The translations under genes and the position numbers were made by a program. Source: Prosthecobacter fusiformis (lineage in GTDB: Bacteria > Verrucomicrobiota > Verrucomicrobiia > Verrucomicrobiales > Verrucomicrobiaceae). From it: a stretch of DNA of 64,000 bases. Shown here in pieces: positions 8,802 through 18,082 of this stretch. The stretch's first letter is position 1, and every line of letters begins with the position of its first letter. The notes below the pieces were generated by a model, which had not been told where the DNA came from, ran no database searches, and saw only the letters and a program-made list of their open reading frames with translations. The stretch spans positions 726,876 to 790,875 of the forward strand of contig NZ_SOCA01000003.1 of NCBI RefSeq assembly GCF_004364345.1, given 5' to 3'.

Positions 8802-9730
8802 TTCAATTTTGTATAAACTGTCTTCGCAAGATTTGCGGAACTTTAGGCAGTAGTGATAAAATCGATCAAATGTTGATCGAAACGCGCATTGCCGCAGGTT
8901 TTTCCCGAGGAGCTGCTACTGCGGCCGTGCGCCGGCTTGACCCGGCAAATCCCAGGACTTGGGAGTTCGGAGCTTTCAGCCAGCATGGTGAGGACGGTAT
9001 TTTAGACTATTTAATCTGCGGACTGGTCAGATCGAATCGTTTTTTTGTGGAGATTGCCGCGGCAGATGGTCTCGAGAACTGCACAGCCTGGCTGGCTCTG
9101 GCCGGAAAGTGGTCTGGCGTCATGGTTGAAGGTGACGAACATTTGGCTGCTCTTAGTCGCAGAACTTACCAAAACCGCGTTTGGAACGTAAATGTTGTCA
9201 ACGATTTTGTCACTGTCGAAAATATATCCGAGATCCTTGGCCGATCACCATACAAGGATTTTGATGTCCTTTCCCTCGATATTGACAGTGTGGATTTCCA
9301 TATTCTGAAAGCCACTTTGAATCTGGGTTATAAACCCAAGATTATTGCAGTGGAATATAACAGTGTTTTCGGACCTGAAGTTGCCGTTACAGTGCCCTAC
9401 AAGGATGTTTTTAACCGATGGACCGAGCATGAAACTGGAATCTATTACGGAGCCTCCTTGGGCGCGTGGAAACTGCTGTTAGGACGTCACGGATATCGCT
9501 TCATCACCGTAGATTCATCTGGAACAAATGCATTCTTTGTTGATGAAAGTTGTTTCAAACCAGGTTATCTTGAAGCAGTCCAGGGCACAGAGTTCCTCAA
9601 CAATGCGACCGATATCAATCCAACCGTTGCCATCCGAGATGGAGATGGTCATATCGTGCGGATGCTTGAACCTGAATGGAGGCGACAAATTAATATCATA
9701 AGTCATCTGCCGCTTGAAACAATCAATTGA
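8798..9730 (+). CDS. FkbM-like/class I methyltransferase-fold protein
   Basis: The 310-residue product starts in the stop of the preceding gene (ATGA overlap). The core FFVEIAAADGLENCTAWLAL, then VMVEGDEHLAALSR, and the FDVLSLDIDSVDFHILKA segment follow the order of FkbM-type SAM methyltransferases (motif I, acidic strand 2, D-I-D strand 4). The motif I glycines are replaced (EIAAADG instead of E.GA..G), a variant known in polysaccharide-locus proteins. Possible role is O-methylation of a sugar; activity is not assured because of the altered motif. Confidence 0.68.
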   Translation: MIQFCINCLRKICGTLGSSDKIDQMLIETRIAAGFSRGAATAAVRRLDPANPRTWEFGAFSQHGEDGILDYLICGLVRSNRFFVEIAAADGLENCTAWLALAGKWSGVMVEGDEHLAALSRRTYQNRVWNVNVVNDFVTVENISEILGRSPYKDFDVLSLDIDSVDFHILKATLNLGYKPKIIAVEYNSVFGPEVAVTVPYKDVFNRWTEHETGIYYGASLGAWKLLLGRHGYRFITVDSSGTNAFFVDESCFKPGYLEAVQGTEFLNNATDINPTVAIRDGDGHIVRMLEPEWRRQINIISHLPLETIN

Positions 9731-9826
9731 ATGAGCGCATGATGAAGCGGGTGGTATTTATAATGACAGTTATACTCGATGAGCACATAATGTGCCGCCT
9801 TGATCTGAATTAAATACATTATCGTC

Positions 9827-10933
9827 ATGATCTCGGCATTCAAAGCCAAATTATTGCGTCGACCACCGCCCGCTGCTTTATGGGAGCCTGGTGATAAATT
9901 GGACTCTACCTTGGGCAGAATAGTGGTTAAAGGAATACGCAAACACCATATTCCTATGCCCGAGCCACCGATCATCTTCAGCGCAGATTGTGACACTGTG
10001 CGCTTCCCAAATCCTGTGGGGGTTTTCGATGGTTATCTCGTTGTTTTGGATTCAGCAACAGTTTCAGGACAGGATGGGTTTGTGCAGCTTAATGATGGTT
10101 CATTTTTAATACAGCCTGCCTGGCATGCTAACAATCTTGTGCCAAATCCTGTTTATTGGCGTCGCCGATTTACCTCTCCAGTCAGGCAACGAGGTAAATG
10201 GTTCAGTTGCCTACTGTTTTTTAGTTATGGTTATTACCACTGGATTTGTGATGTGTTGGCGAGATTTCATCGGGTGTTGGAATCGCTTCCTTTAGATACT
10301 AAGTTTCTGGTGCCTTGGAAGATGGAGACATGGAAGTGGGCGTCCTTGGAAGCGCTAGGCATTCAACGCGAACGCTGTGTTCAATTTCCACCGGACAGCC
10401 ATTGGATTTTTGATGAGTTGTATTACGCGCCGCCATCGGCGATGACGGGCGACCATGACCCAGAAGCCATTCAATGGGTGCGGGATACTGTAGTGAATCA
10501 CTATAATCTAACCAGCAGCTACGGTAAGAATACCCGTTTGTATCTGACCCGGCGTCACGCTGCTTCACGCCGGGTTCAGAATGAGGATCAACTTTGGCCT
10601 GTTTTGAAAGACGCCGGTTTTAAGCTAGTAGAAGCGGAGTATCTGACTTTCCGCGAACAAGTAGAGATCTTTTATCATGCCAGCATGGTATTGGCTCCTC
10701 ACGGAGCGGGATTAACCAACATCACTTGGTGCCAGCCCGGAGCGACTGTTTTGGAAATCTTCACTCCTTCATCATCAGATCGGCGCTGCTACTGGACACT
10801 GGCTTCCGCTCTTGGACATTCATATGGGGCCATCGTTGGCCAAGAAGATGGAGAAAGGATGCAGTCCATGGATATCGTATGTCCACGTGACGTATTAGAC
10901 CAAGCTCTCCTGTGGCGCGCGCCACATGTCTAA
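9827..10933 (+). CDS. Glycosyltransferase family 61-like protein (DUF563)
   Basis: The 368-residue protein shows the hallmark of the DUF563/GT61 family in its C-terminal half: LYLTRRHAASRRVQNED, then FREQVEIFYHASMVLAPHG and AGLTNITWCQPGATVLEIF. An upstream FSYGYYHWICDVLARFHR motif is also typical of capsular-polysaccharide enzymes of this group. These enzymes transfer sugars such as xylose or GlcNAc in eukaryotes; bacterial members are mostly untested. It is preceded by a 96-bp non-coding gap and followed by a GT2 gene. Confidence 0.85.
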   Translation: MISAFKAKLLRRPPPAALWEPGDKLDSTLGRIVVKGIRKHHIPMPEPPIIFSADCDTVRFPNPVGVFDGYLVVLDSATVSGQDGFVQLNDGSFLIQPAWHANNLVPNPVYWRRRFTSPVRQRGKWFSCLLFFSYGYYHWICDVLARFHRVLESLPLDTKFLVPWKMETWKWASLEALGIQRERCVQFPPDSHWIFDELYYAPPSAMTGDHDPEAIQWVRDTVVNHYNLTSSYGKNTRLYLTRRHAASRRVQNEDQLWPVLKDAGFKLVEAEYLTFREQVEIFYHASMVLAPHGAGLTNITWCQPGATVLEIFTPSSSDRRCYWTLASALGHSYGAIVGQEDGERMQSMDIVCPRDVLDQALLWRAPHV

Positions 10934-10976
10934 CTGGTTACTATTTAAGTTTAGGAACATTTGATTAATTTAAGGT

Positions 10977-11897
10977 ATGCCTAAGATTTCTGTCGTATTG
11001 CCTGTTCTGAATGGCTTACCCTATCTTATTGATGCCCTGGCCTCTTTGGAGAGCCAAACTTGCCAGGACTTTGAACTGCTACTATGGGACAATGGATCGA
11101 ATGATGGAACAGTCATGGAGGCAAGGAAATGGATACCATCGCGGTTACCGGGACGGGTGATATCCGGAAATCCATTGCCACTTCATGAATGTCTGGCGCG
11201 ATTGGTTGTTCTTTCTACCACAGAATTCTGCGCTCGCATGGACGCGGATGATGTGGCGCTTCCTGATCGTTTTTCCAAACAATTGTCTGCCCTTATAAAT
11301 AATCCAAAGCTCGCCATGGTAGGCGGACAATGCATTAATATTGACGCTGAAGGTCAGATTCTTGAACTTCAGGAAAGTCTTCCTCTCACGCATGACGATA
11401 TTGTGACACAAATGCTTGTTCGCAGCGCCCTGACCCATCCAGCTTTAATGTTCCGTCGCAGCGCCGTACTTCAGGCAGGGAACTACAGTTTCCCAAAGCC
11501 TGTAGAAGATCTTGACCTTTATTTGCGCATTGTAAATTTGTTTGAGGTTTGCAATCTTTCCTCTCCAGTCCTATATTATAGACTGCATGATTCCAGTGTC
11601 TGCCACCAGAACAGAGAGTTACAGTCAAAGCAGGCGTCAGAAAGAATTTGTAAACATGTTCGCCAAACTTATGGATTTTCGGAAAGTTCTTATCATAAAC
11701 TCCAAGCCAACCGCTGCTTCTGCACACTGGCGCTCTTGCTTTGGAGTGCCTTCTACCGTGCGGGATGGCGGCCGCTCAGCTTTTTCCGTATTGTTTTTTC
11801 ACATACTTTTGTGGAAAGCGGCCGTTGTTTAACAAGAAGATCTGACTGGCTCTCACGCGCGGGATTCAGGTTTCTAAAGTCACTTACATCTTCATGA
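10977..11897 (+). CDS. Glycosyltransferase family 2 protein
   Basis: The 306-residue protein has a GT-A domain: ISVVLPVLNGLPYLIDAL at the N-terminus, LLWDNGSNDGT for nucleotide binding, and ARMDADDVALPDRF carrying the DxD metal site. Its final codons overlap the next methyltransferase gene by four bases. Probably an inverting transferase acting on the growing O unit; donor unknown. Confidence 0.88.
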   Translation: MPKISVVLPVLNGLPYLIDALASLESQTCQDFELLLWDNGSNDGTVMEARKWIPSRLPGRVISGNPLPLHECLARLVVLSTTEFCARMDADDVALPDRFSKQLSALINNPKLAMVGGQCINIDAEGQILELQESLPLTHDDIVTQMLVRSALTHPALMFRRSAVLQAGNYSFPKPVEDLDLYLRIVNLFEVCNLSSPVLYYRLHDSSVCHQNRELQSKQASERICKHVRQTYGFSESSYHKLQANRCFCTLALLLWSAFYRAGWRPLSFFRIVFSHTFVESGRCLTRRSDWLSRAGFRFLKSLTSS

Positions 11898-12658
11898 ATA
11901 ACGACGATCAGACGACATTCCGACGTAATGATTATCAATCGATCTCAGGGGAACAGGAATTCTTTGTCACCCCTTTGCTTCGGCAAGCCATCGCGGATGT
12001 GATTGATCGATATCCGGCGCATTTGCGTGAAGCCGTCTGTCTAGACGTTGGGGCAGGGGAAGAGCCATTGCGCAGAGATATTGAAAAGAACGGCTACAAC
12101 TACCAAAGTTTAGATATAGCACAAAACCAACTGAATTCAATTCAATATGTAACTCGAATTGATGTCCCGTTACCTGTGGGACTTGTCCCGGCGAATTATT
12201 TTGACTTGATTCTCTGTACGGAAGTCTTGGAGCATGTTCCGGATTGGAACACAGCATTCGCCAACCTATTTTCGCTTCTCAAACCCGGAGGGATTGTCCT
12301 CGTTACCACACCGTTTTTTTACATGCTACACGAGGAGCCACATGATTACTGGAGGCCAACTGACCACGCTCTGCGCCATCATGCGCTAATGGCTGGCTTT
12401 GAAGTTCTAGAATCCAAGCGACTAGGCTGTGGTTGGGAAGTTTTGGGCACGCTTATTTGTTCGACTTCAGTTTGCCGAAAGAAGAAAACTATTTTTTCTT
12501 ATATCATGGCGATGCCTTTATATATCATCCATTTTTCACTAAAATTCTTATTGAAGCGTCGGCTTCTTCAGCAGTTTGCTGAGCTGCAGAGTATGTTTTA
12601 CCTTGAAAATATATTTGTCTTTCAAAAACGACAAATTATGTCATTCAAAACTACGTAA
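11894..12658 (+). CDS. SAM-dependent methyltransferase (Methyltransf_11-like)
   Basis: The 254-residue protein has motif I VCLDVGAGEEPLRRDI, an acidic strand-2 YQSLDIAQNQ, and the post-motif LILCTEVLEHVPDW of ubiE/Methyltransf_11 enzymes. LLKPGGIVLVTTPFFYMLHE follows. Membrane-attraction is suggested by a hydrophobic stretch near residues 195-215 (IMAMPLYIIHFSLKFLL). Translationally coupled (ATGA) to the GT2 upstream, so it may methylate the sugar that enzyme adds. Confidence 0.85.
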   Translation: MNNDDQTTFRRNDYQSISGEQEFFVTPLLRQAIADVIDRYPAHLREAVCLDVGAGEEPLRRDIEKNGYNYQSLDIAQNQLNSIQYVTRIDVPLPVGLVPANYFDLILCTEVLEHVPDWNTAFANLFSLLKPGGIVLVTTPFFYMLHEEPHDYWRPTDHALRHHALMAGFEVLESKRLGCGWEVLGTLICSTSVCRKKKTIFSYIMAMPLYIIHFSLKFLLKRRLLQQFAELQSMFYLENIFVFQKRQIMSFKTT

Positions 12659-12797
12659 CTAAACTTAAGCGGCGTTAATGTGATCAAGCAGAACATTTAT
12701 TGGACTTGATAGCTGGATTACTTTATTTTACATGGTGTCAAACTAATGTGGCATGTTATTTTCAATAAATTTACGGCACCGTCTGCTATTTAGAGGT

Positions 12798-13718
12798 ATG
12801 TCCAGAAAAATATTTGTAATTGGTGGAGCGGGCTTTATCGGGAGCGTGGTTTCTAAAACTTTGTTGAACTCGCATGACGTTGTCGTTTGTGATTCAGCGG
12901 GCCGCTTAAGAAACCTGGGAGTTAAAGTTCCTGACAGTGTTAATTATGATTTTGGAGCGGATTCTCCGAAGAGAATTTCGTGTGAAAGGGGTGATGTGGC
13001 AGTGATCTTTTCCTGGAGGGGTTATCCAGCAGCACATGAGAATGACCCACTCGGGAAATTAATGATCAACTTAGACCATACACTGAAATTGGTTACCTGG
13101 TTAGTTGAACAAGGTGTTTCTGACTTGATTTATGCATCAAGTGGTGGAGCCGTTTATGGCGATTGTGGGTGCGAGCCGGTAAATGAAGCCACTCCATTGA
13201 AACCAGTTGGCTTTTATGGTATCGGCAAGGCTACTGCCGAAATGTACATTCGTAAAGTGTTGTGTGAAGCCAAAGTACGCTATATCATTCTGCGCATCGG
13301 AAACGCTTACGGACCGGGACAAATCGCTGACAATCTATCGGTCGGATTGATTGCCAAGGCTGTGGTCGCAGCGTGCACAGGAAGACCGCTTGAGCTGTGG
13401 GGGACGGGAGAAAAACGCCGCGATTATATACATGTCGAAGACATTGCAACAGCAGTCAGAACTGTGATAGACACACCATTGCTTCCAGCGGGAATCTATA
13501 ATATTGGGTCGGGTAAAGCATTTTCAAATAAGGAGGTGATTGCAATGGTTAGAGCCACGCTTGAAATGGCGGTTCCGATCATCGATCGATCCGAACGGGG
13601 ATTTGATGTCGGAAGCATTTGTCTGAGTACTCATGCCATACACGACAGAACTGGATGGAGGCCCACATGGACGATTGAGAAAGGGATTAAACAAATGGGT
13701 CTAATGTTGACTTCTTAA
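12798..13718 (+). CDS. NAD-dependent epimerase/dehydratase (GalE-like SDR)
   Basis: I start at ATG 12798 (after AGAGG), directly before KIFVIGGAGFIGSVV, the N-terminal dinucleotide-binding motif; a further-upstream ATG at 12753 adds an unneeded 15 residues. The 306-residue extended SDR has YASSGGAVYGDCG (catalytic Ser region) and FYGIGKATAEMY with the YxxxK catalytic pair. ILRIGNAYGPGQ and GEKRRDYIHVEDIA follow. It probably epimerises or dehydrates a nucleotide sugar to supply a donor for this locus. Substrate cannot be fixed from the sequence. Confidence 0.88.
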   Translation: MSRKIFVIGGAGFIGSVVSKTLLNSHDVVVCDSAGRLRNLGVKVPDSVNYDFGADSPKRISCERGDVAVIFSWRGYPAAHENDPLGKLMINLDHTLKLVTWLVEQGVSDLIYASSGGAVYGDCGCEPVNEATPLKPVGFYGIGKATAEMYIRKVLCEAKVRYIILRIGNAYGPGQIADNLSVGLIAKAVVAACTGRPLELWGTGEKRRDYIHVEDIATAVRTVIDTPLLPAGIYNIGSGKAFSNKEVIAMVRATLEMAVPIIDRSERGFDVGSICLSTHAIHDRTGWRPTWTIEKGIKQMGLMLTS

Positions 13719-13722
13719 AAGA

Positions 13723-14835
13723 ATGAAAATAGCTGTTATTTCAAATGTGTGTGGTTGCTCGTGGGCAGGCAGCGAAGAGGTTTGGTATCGGATGGCGCTA
13801 GCTGCACTGGCTGGGGGAGATGAAGTGACTGCTTGCCTGCATCGGGATTTGCACTCCGGAAATCCACTGGAATTATTCCGCGCAAGGGAGGGCCGCGTTT
13901 TGGCATGGCGAAGGGGACGCGTCGCGAGGATGGAGATGATATTCCAGACATTTCGGCCTAACTTCAGTGACGAGAAATTAGGAATGCCGGATTTAGTATT
14001 GCTATCCTGCGGCTCACTGCCCGCCATCACGCATGTGCCTGGTCTCATGGGCTATTTGCGTGGAACTGCAACCCGGTTTGCGGTGCTTTGCCTGTTTAAT
14101 GCGGAAGCGCTCCATATTTCACCTTCAGAAAGGAACGACGTGGCATGGCTGCTGGAAAATGCCAAAAGCAGTATTTTCGTTGCAGCGCAGAACCGGTCTC
14201 TCGCGGTTCGTCAATTTGGTGTGAATTTGGACAATGCGGCGGTTCTCCACGGTCCGCTTCGCGAGTTATTTGACCAACCCGTGCCAATGCCTGGAGAGGC
14301 GGATGAGATTGTTTTTTCTTGTGTAGCCCGGCTAGACATACTCTGGAAGGCACAAGATATCCTCCTTGAGGTGCTAGGATCGGAATTGTGGAAAAACAGG
14401 ACTTGGAAACTAAGGATTTATGGAGCCGGTGCAGATGAAAGCCATGTACGACACCTGGTGAAAATGTATGGGTTGCAGGAGCGTGTCTCTTTCGAAGGGT
14501 ACGCCAATAATATGCGCGAAATCTGGAAGACCAGCCATGTCATGGTGTTGCCGTCACGAGGGGAAGGTACTCCCCTCGCCACCCTTGAAGCAATGATGTG
14601 TGGCCGTCCGGTCGTGACAACGGACGTTGGCGGCAACCGTGAGGTTCTGGAAGAGGGCATATCCGGATGGATAGCAGAGGCGGCTACACCGTATTCGTTT
14701 GGAAAGGCAATGGACCGGGCTTGGCAGGATAGAGCCCGGTGGGTTGAAATGGGTCGGCGCGCACATGATAAAGCTTTGGAAATTGCAAAACTTGAGCCTT
14801 CCCTGAAGCTGCTCGGCATATTGAAGTCTATTTAA
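13723..14835 (+). CDS. Glycosyltransferase family 4 protein
   Basis: The 370-residue GT-B protein starts only 4 bp after the epimerase. The donor domain carries CVARLDILWKAQDILLEVL and the motif GEGTPLATLEAMMCGRPVV with both catalytic-type glutamates, then TDVGGNREVLEEGISGWIA. Predicted retaining sugar transferase. An N-terminal MKIAVISNVCGCSWAGSEE fits the acceptor-binding GT4 domain, where a glycine-rich loop follows strand 1. Confidence 0.9.
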   Translation: MKIAVISNVCGCSWAGSEEVWYRMALAALAGGDEVTACLHRDLHSGNPLELFRAREGRVLAWRRGRVARMEMIFQTFRPNFSDEKLGMPDLVLLSCGSLPAITHVPGLMGYLRGTATRFAVLCLFNAEALHISPSERNDVAWLLENAKSSIFVAAQNRSLAVRQFGVNLDNAAVLHGPLRELFDQPVPMPGEADEIVFSCVARLDILWKAQDILLEVLGSELWKNRTWKLRIYGAGADESHVRHLVKMYGLQERVSFEGYANNMREIWKTSHVMVLPSRGEGTPLATLEAMMCGRPVVTTDVGGNREVLEEGISGWIAEAATPYSFGKAMDRAWQDRARWVEMGRRAHDKALEIAKLEPSLKLLGILKSI

Positions 14836-14979
14836 GTGGTGGACTGGCTTTCGCGATTTTAAGCACAGCAAAAAAGGTATATATGAGACGAATGACAGAA
14901 AAAAATTGCGCGAATAGCATCGCTGATTGCTGCCTGCCGCTCAGTTATTTTTGGTTATGAATCATCCATTTTTCAGACA

Positions 14980-15963
14980 TTGAGCGAAATTTCAGTTATC
15001 ATTCCAGCTTATAATCGTGACTCGCTCATTCGAGACACGCTACTCAGTATTCTGGGTCAATCCGTTCCTGCATTTGAAATCATCGTGGTGGATGATGGTT
15101 CTACGGATCGCACCGCCGAGGTGGCGGAGGCATGTGGAAAAACGGTGCGAGTGATCCGTCAGACGAACGCTGGGCCAGCGGCCGCACGCAATCGCGGGTT
15201 CCGTGAGTCAACTGGTGATTATATCCATTTTTTCGATAGTGACGACATCGCGCTGCCCAACAAACACGAAGTGCAGTTAAGGGCATTGGAGCAAAGCGGT
15301 GCCGACATCGCCTATGGTCCCTGGATCAAAGGACGGATTAGCCAACGTGGTTTTGAACCCGAGAATGCAGTCCTGCAACAGCTCGGTCTTCCCAAAGGTG
15401 ATTTGGTGCAAGCGTTGCTGACAAATTGGTCAATTGTCCCGCATGCCTGTCTGTTCCGACGTTCTATTGTTGAAAAGTCAGGTGGATTTCCCGAGCATCT
15501 GTATGTGGCAGAAGACCAGCTCATGTTCCTCCGGTGTCTTTTGGCCGGGGCAAGGGTCGTCCATTCTCCTGGAACGCTTGAGCTTTATCGGGTGGATAAC
15601 AGCGATAAGCTCAGCACAGCGGATTCTAATCGCACGAGACACCTGACCCATTGGGCCCAGTTTCTGATAGATGCGGAGCATGAATGTGCAAAAAATGGAA
15701 TCCGGGCGATAGATTGGTTTGGCTATCGCCGCCGACTGTGGGAAGCTCGGGAGTATCTTGTGAAAGATGAAGTAAAAGAAACAGATATAGTGTCTGAACT
15801 AAGCGATTTACTTGGTGGACCCGGGGGCGATTCGGTTTACTACTTCGAAAAAGTCTTTCAAAAAATCCGCAGGAGCCTCGGCCTAGGGCGTCAACACCCT
15901 AGCTTCGGGTGCGGTCCAATTGATGCCGATCAGGCAAGGATACTAGATGGTTTCACATGGTAG
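14980..15963 (+). CDS. Glycosyltransferase family 2 protein
   Basis: The start is TTG at 14980; no in-frame ATG fits the conserved N-terminus ISVIIPAYNRDSLIRD. The 327-residue protein has IIVVDDGSTDRTAEVAE and the DxD-type HFFDSDDIALPNK of inverting GT2 enzymes, plus YVAEDQLMFLRCLLAGA containing the ED catalytic-base region. Substrate unknown. A 144-bp gap separates it from the GT4 gene before it. Confidence 0.88.
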   Translation: MSEISVIIPAYNRDSLIRDTLLSILGQSVPAFEIIVVDDGSTDRTAEVAEACGKTVRVIRQTNAGPAAARNRGFRESTGDYIHFFDSDDIALPNKHEVQLRALEQSGADIAYGPWIKGRISQRGFEPENAVLQQLGLPKGDLVQALLTNWSIVPHACLFRRSIVEKSGGFPEHLYVAEDQLMFLRCLLAGARVVHSPGTLELYRVDNSDKLSTADSNRTRHLTHWAQFLIDAEHECAKNGIRAIDWFGYRRRLWEAREYLVKDEVKETDIVSELSDLLGGPGGDSVYYFEKVFQKIRRSLGLGRQHPSFGCGPIDADQARILDGFTW

Positions 15964-15989
15964 ACGCTACCAAATGAAGATAATTAGAA

Positions 15990-16973
15990 ATGGAACGCGA
16001 CTTCACCGAAATACCTCTTAGGGATGAGATTCCTGGGCCTTTGCAACGGCGACTTGCCGCCTTATTTGAGAAGATCTGTTCAAGGCTCAACGGCTATAGT
16101 GGGGGGGGGGGGGAGAAGGTTTGGGAAAGGCATGAAATATGCGAAATGGATGTAGCGCATCAGGAGATTTGCCGTGCGATCAGCGAAGGCAGACCGTATG
16201 CCGTGGGGAGACTGGGCGGGGTCGAGGCAAGTGTCCTGATGTGGGCCTTGGGTATCAAAGCGGAAACTGGACTCTTGTCACAGCCCTTGGGATTCCTGGC
16301 AACCAGATTCGCTGCCACCAACGCCGGGATTCGGCCGAGAAACAAGCCTTCATACCGAACCTTCGCAAAGCTCTGTGAGGAAAGTCTGGAGATCCTAGAT
16401 TGCCAAGGCGTTTGGAAAAACCCATACGAGGCATCATGCCTTGCGCTGTTACCCGAAAGGCGGCTTGTGGATGTTGAGACCCTCGCACCCAGTGACGTTC
16501 AGGGTGACCATTGGATGAATGCACTTGAGGGAAAAAGAGTATTAGTGGTGAGCCCGTTTGCTTCCACCATTCAAAGCCAGATCCCGAAGTTGGGCAGAGT
16601 TTGGGAAAAAAGAGGCTGGGTTCCAGGTGTCGAATTTACGGTCGTGTCTTTTCCATATCTTATTGATGAAAATTGCGATGAACCCTGGTGGCAGGTCTAT
16701 ACGCGCATCGCATCTGTCATTGCAAGTGCGGATTACGATGTGGGATTGTTCGGCTGCGGGGGCTTAGGTTTGCTTTTCGCTGCTGAAGCCAAGCGTTCAG
16801 GAAAGGTCGGGCTTCACCTCGGCGGGCATTTGCAGCTCCTTTTCGGCATCTATGGTAAAAGGCACCTGGAGCAGGAATGGTTTCGCAAAATGATCAATCA
16901 GGACTGGGTCCGGCCGATTTCGAGCGAAATCCCAAAAACCTCCCAAAGAGTCGAAAATGGTTGTTATTGGTGA
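15990..16973 (+). CDS. GT-D-fold-like putative glycosyltransferase
   Basis: The 327-residue protein resembles GT-D-fold (DUF1792-like) transferases found in polysaccharide and glycoprotein loci: RPYAVGRLGGVEASVLMW occupies the place of their RFGDGE-type motif, and DVGLFGCGGLGLLFAAEAKR sits near the C-terminus. The glycine-rich end KVGLHLGGHLQLLFGIYG also agrees. An uninterrupted run of 13 G (16101-16113) near residues 38-41 makes the gene a candidate for slipped-strand phase variation. The assignment is by overall pattern and is moderate. Confidence 0.6.
   Translation: MERDFTEIPLRDEIPGPLQRRLAALFEKICSRLNGYSGGGGEKVWERHEICEMDVAHQEICRAISEGRPYAVGRLGGVEASVLMWALGIKAETGLLSQPLGFLATRFAATNAGIRPRNKPSYRTFAKLCEESLEILDCQGVWKNPYEASCLALLPERRLVDVETLAPSDVQGDHWMNALEGKRVLVVSPFASTIQSQIPKLGRVWEKRGWVPGVEFTVVSFPYLIDENCDEPWWQVYTRIASVIASADYDVGLFGCGGLGLLFAAEAKRSGKVGLHLGGHLQLLFGIYGKRHLEQEWFRKMINQDWVRPISSEIPKTSQRVENGCYW
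16101..16113 (+). repeat. Homopolymer G(13) near the 5' end of a GT-D-like gene
   Basis: Thirteen uninterrupted G bases lie 111 bases into the coding sequence and are read as four glycines plus the first base of a Glu codon. Loss or gain of one G would shift the frame early and abolish the product. This is the length and placement seen in contingency loci for surface glycans. Confidence 0.85.
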
Positions 16974-16975
16974 TA

Positions 16976-17911
16976 ATGAAATCCATTCATAACAGGATAG
17001 TGTATTTGGCACTCGGAAATAGCTACGTCTCACAAGCGATTTTTTCCCTCCTTACGTTAGCACAGGTGTATCGTGGACAGAGGCCTGATATGGAAGTGGT
17101 CGTGTATTCGGATTCTTCGGCAAGCTTCCACGGTCTGCGGCGGTTCTTCGACCTAATGACGGTGGACGTCAACGGTGAGCGCCTGGTCAAGATGAAGGGA
17201 CTTCACCGCGATGTCCTCAGAGCAAAAATCATGACGTTGCAGGAAACGATGGAGAGGGGGGACGCCAATCTCATCTATGTGGATACAGATACTATCTTTT
17301 TATGTAAAATCGACAGACTTTTTACTGAAATCGGATCAGGGCGACTATTTTTGCACAAACCTGAGTGGCCTTTGCGCAGGGGCCGCATGATTCATCCAGA
17401 ACTTTGTCCTTCGGACATTTCCTTTGATTTGAAATCCGGCACAAAGATAAAAATCAGTGAAAGCTCAGTGATGTGGAACTCGGGTGTTGTGGGCATCAAT
17501 GCGGGACGTAAGACACTCGTTGATGATGTTCTTTCACTGCATCACCAGTTTTACGCGATCTATCCGACCTGGCACGTCGAACAATTCTGTTACAGCCTGA
17601 TTTTGGCTAACGCGGGTAATTTGAAGGGATGCCGAAAGTTCATCTTTCATTATTGGCATTCCAAGCAGATCACGTCACTGTATACCAATGTCGTTGAGAG
17701 TCATGCTAGCATAGACGAACGGACTTTGTTGAAAGCGGTAAACCGATGTAAAATCCGCATGATCTGGACGGGCCGAGCACTTTATTATGGTTACAGAATT
17801 AGGCTGTGGATTCGTAATCTGCCTGGTGTTTATATTTTATTTGTATCCGTGAGAGACCTGATTAAATACTTGTTCACTATAGCTTCTCAACAGACCCAAT
17901 TTAAAAAATGA
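16976..17911 (+). CDS. Putative glycosyltransferase (nucleotide-sugar transferase-like)
   Basis: I start at ATG 16976, two bases after the preceding stop; an upstream in-frame ATG at 16877 would overlap that gene by 97 bp. The 311-residue protein begins with RIVYLALGNSYVSQAIFSLL and contains LIYVDTDTIFLCKID, a DxD metal site in the position seen in GT8-like proteins. VMWNSGVVGINAGR follows. It resembles the gene at 6679-7620 in layout (DxD, NSGV), so the two may be distant relatives. Substrate unknown. Confidence 0.65.
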   Translation: MKSIHNRIVYLALGNSYVSQAIFSLLTLAQVYRGQRPDMEVVVYSDSSASFHGLRRFFDLMTVDVNGERLVKMKGLHRDVLRAKIMTLQETMERGDANLIYVDTDTIFLCKIDRLFTEIGSGRLFLHKPEWPLRRGRMIHPELCPSDISFDLKSGTKIKISESSVMWNSGVVGINAGRKTLVDDVLSLHHQFYAIYPTWHVEQFCYSLILANAGNLKGCRKFIFHYWHSKQITSLYTNVVESHASIDERTLLKAVNRCKIRMIWTGRALYYGYRIRLWIRNLPGVYILFVSVRDLIKYLFTIASQQTQFKK

Positions 17912-18082
17912 TACCACTAAGCATAATTATCCTTAACTGGACGCATTTTCCTTTATTAGAAACATGAATGGATTCAAGCGCGCCGTGGTATAGTATAGTT
18001 AATTTAGCGAAGACCGATGAAGCAAGATGCCCATGGCTAAAATTTGATTATCGCCGTAGAATAGCGACAATTATCATCTTCA

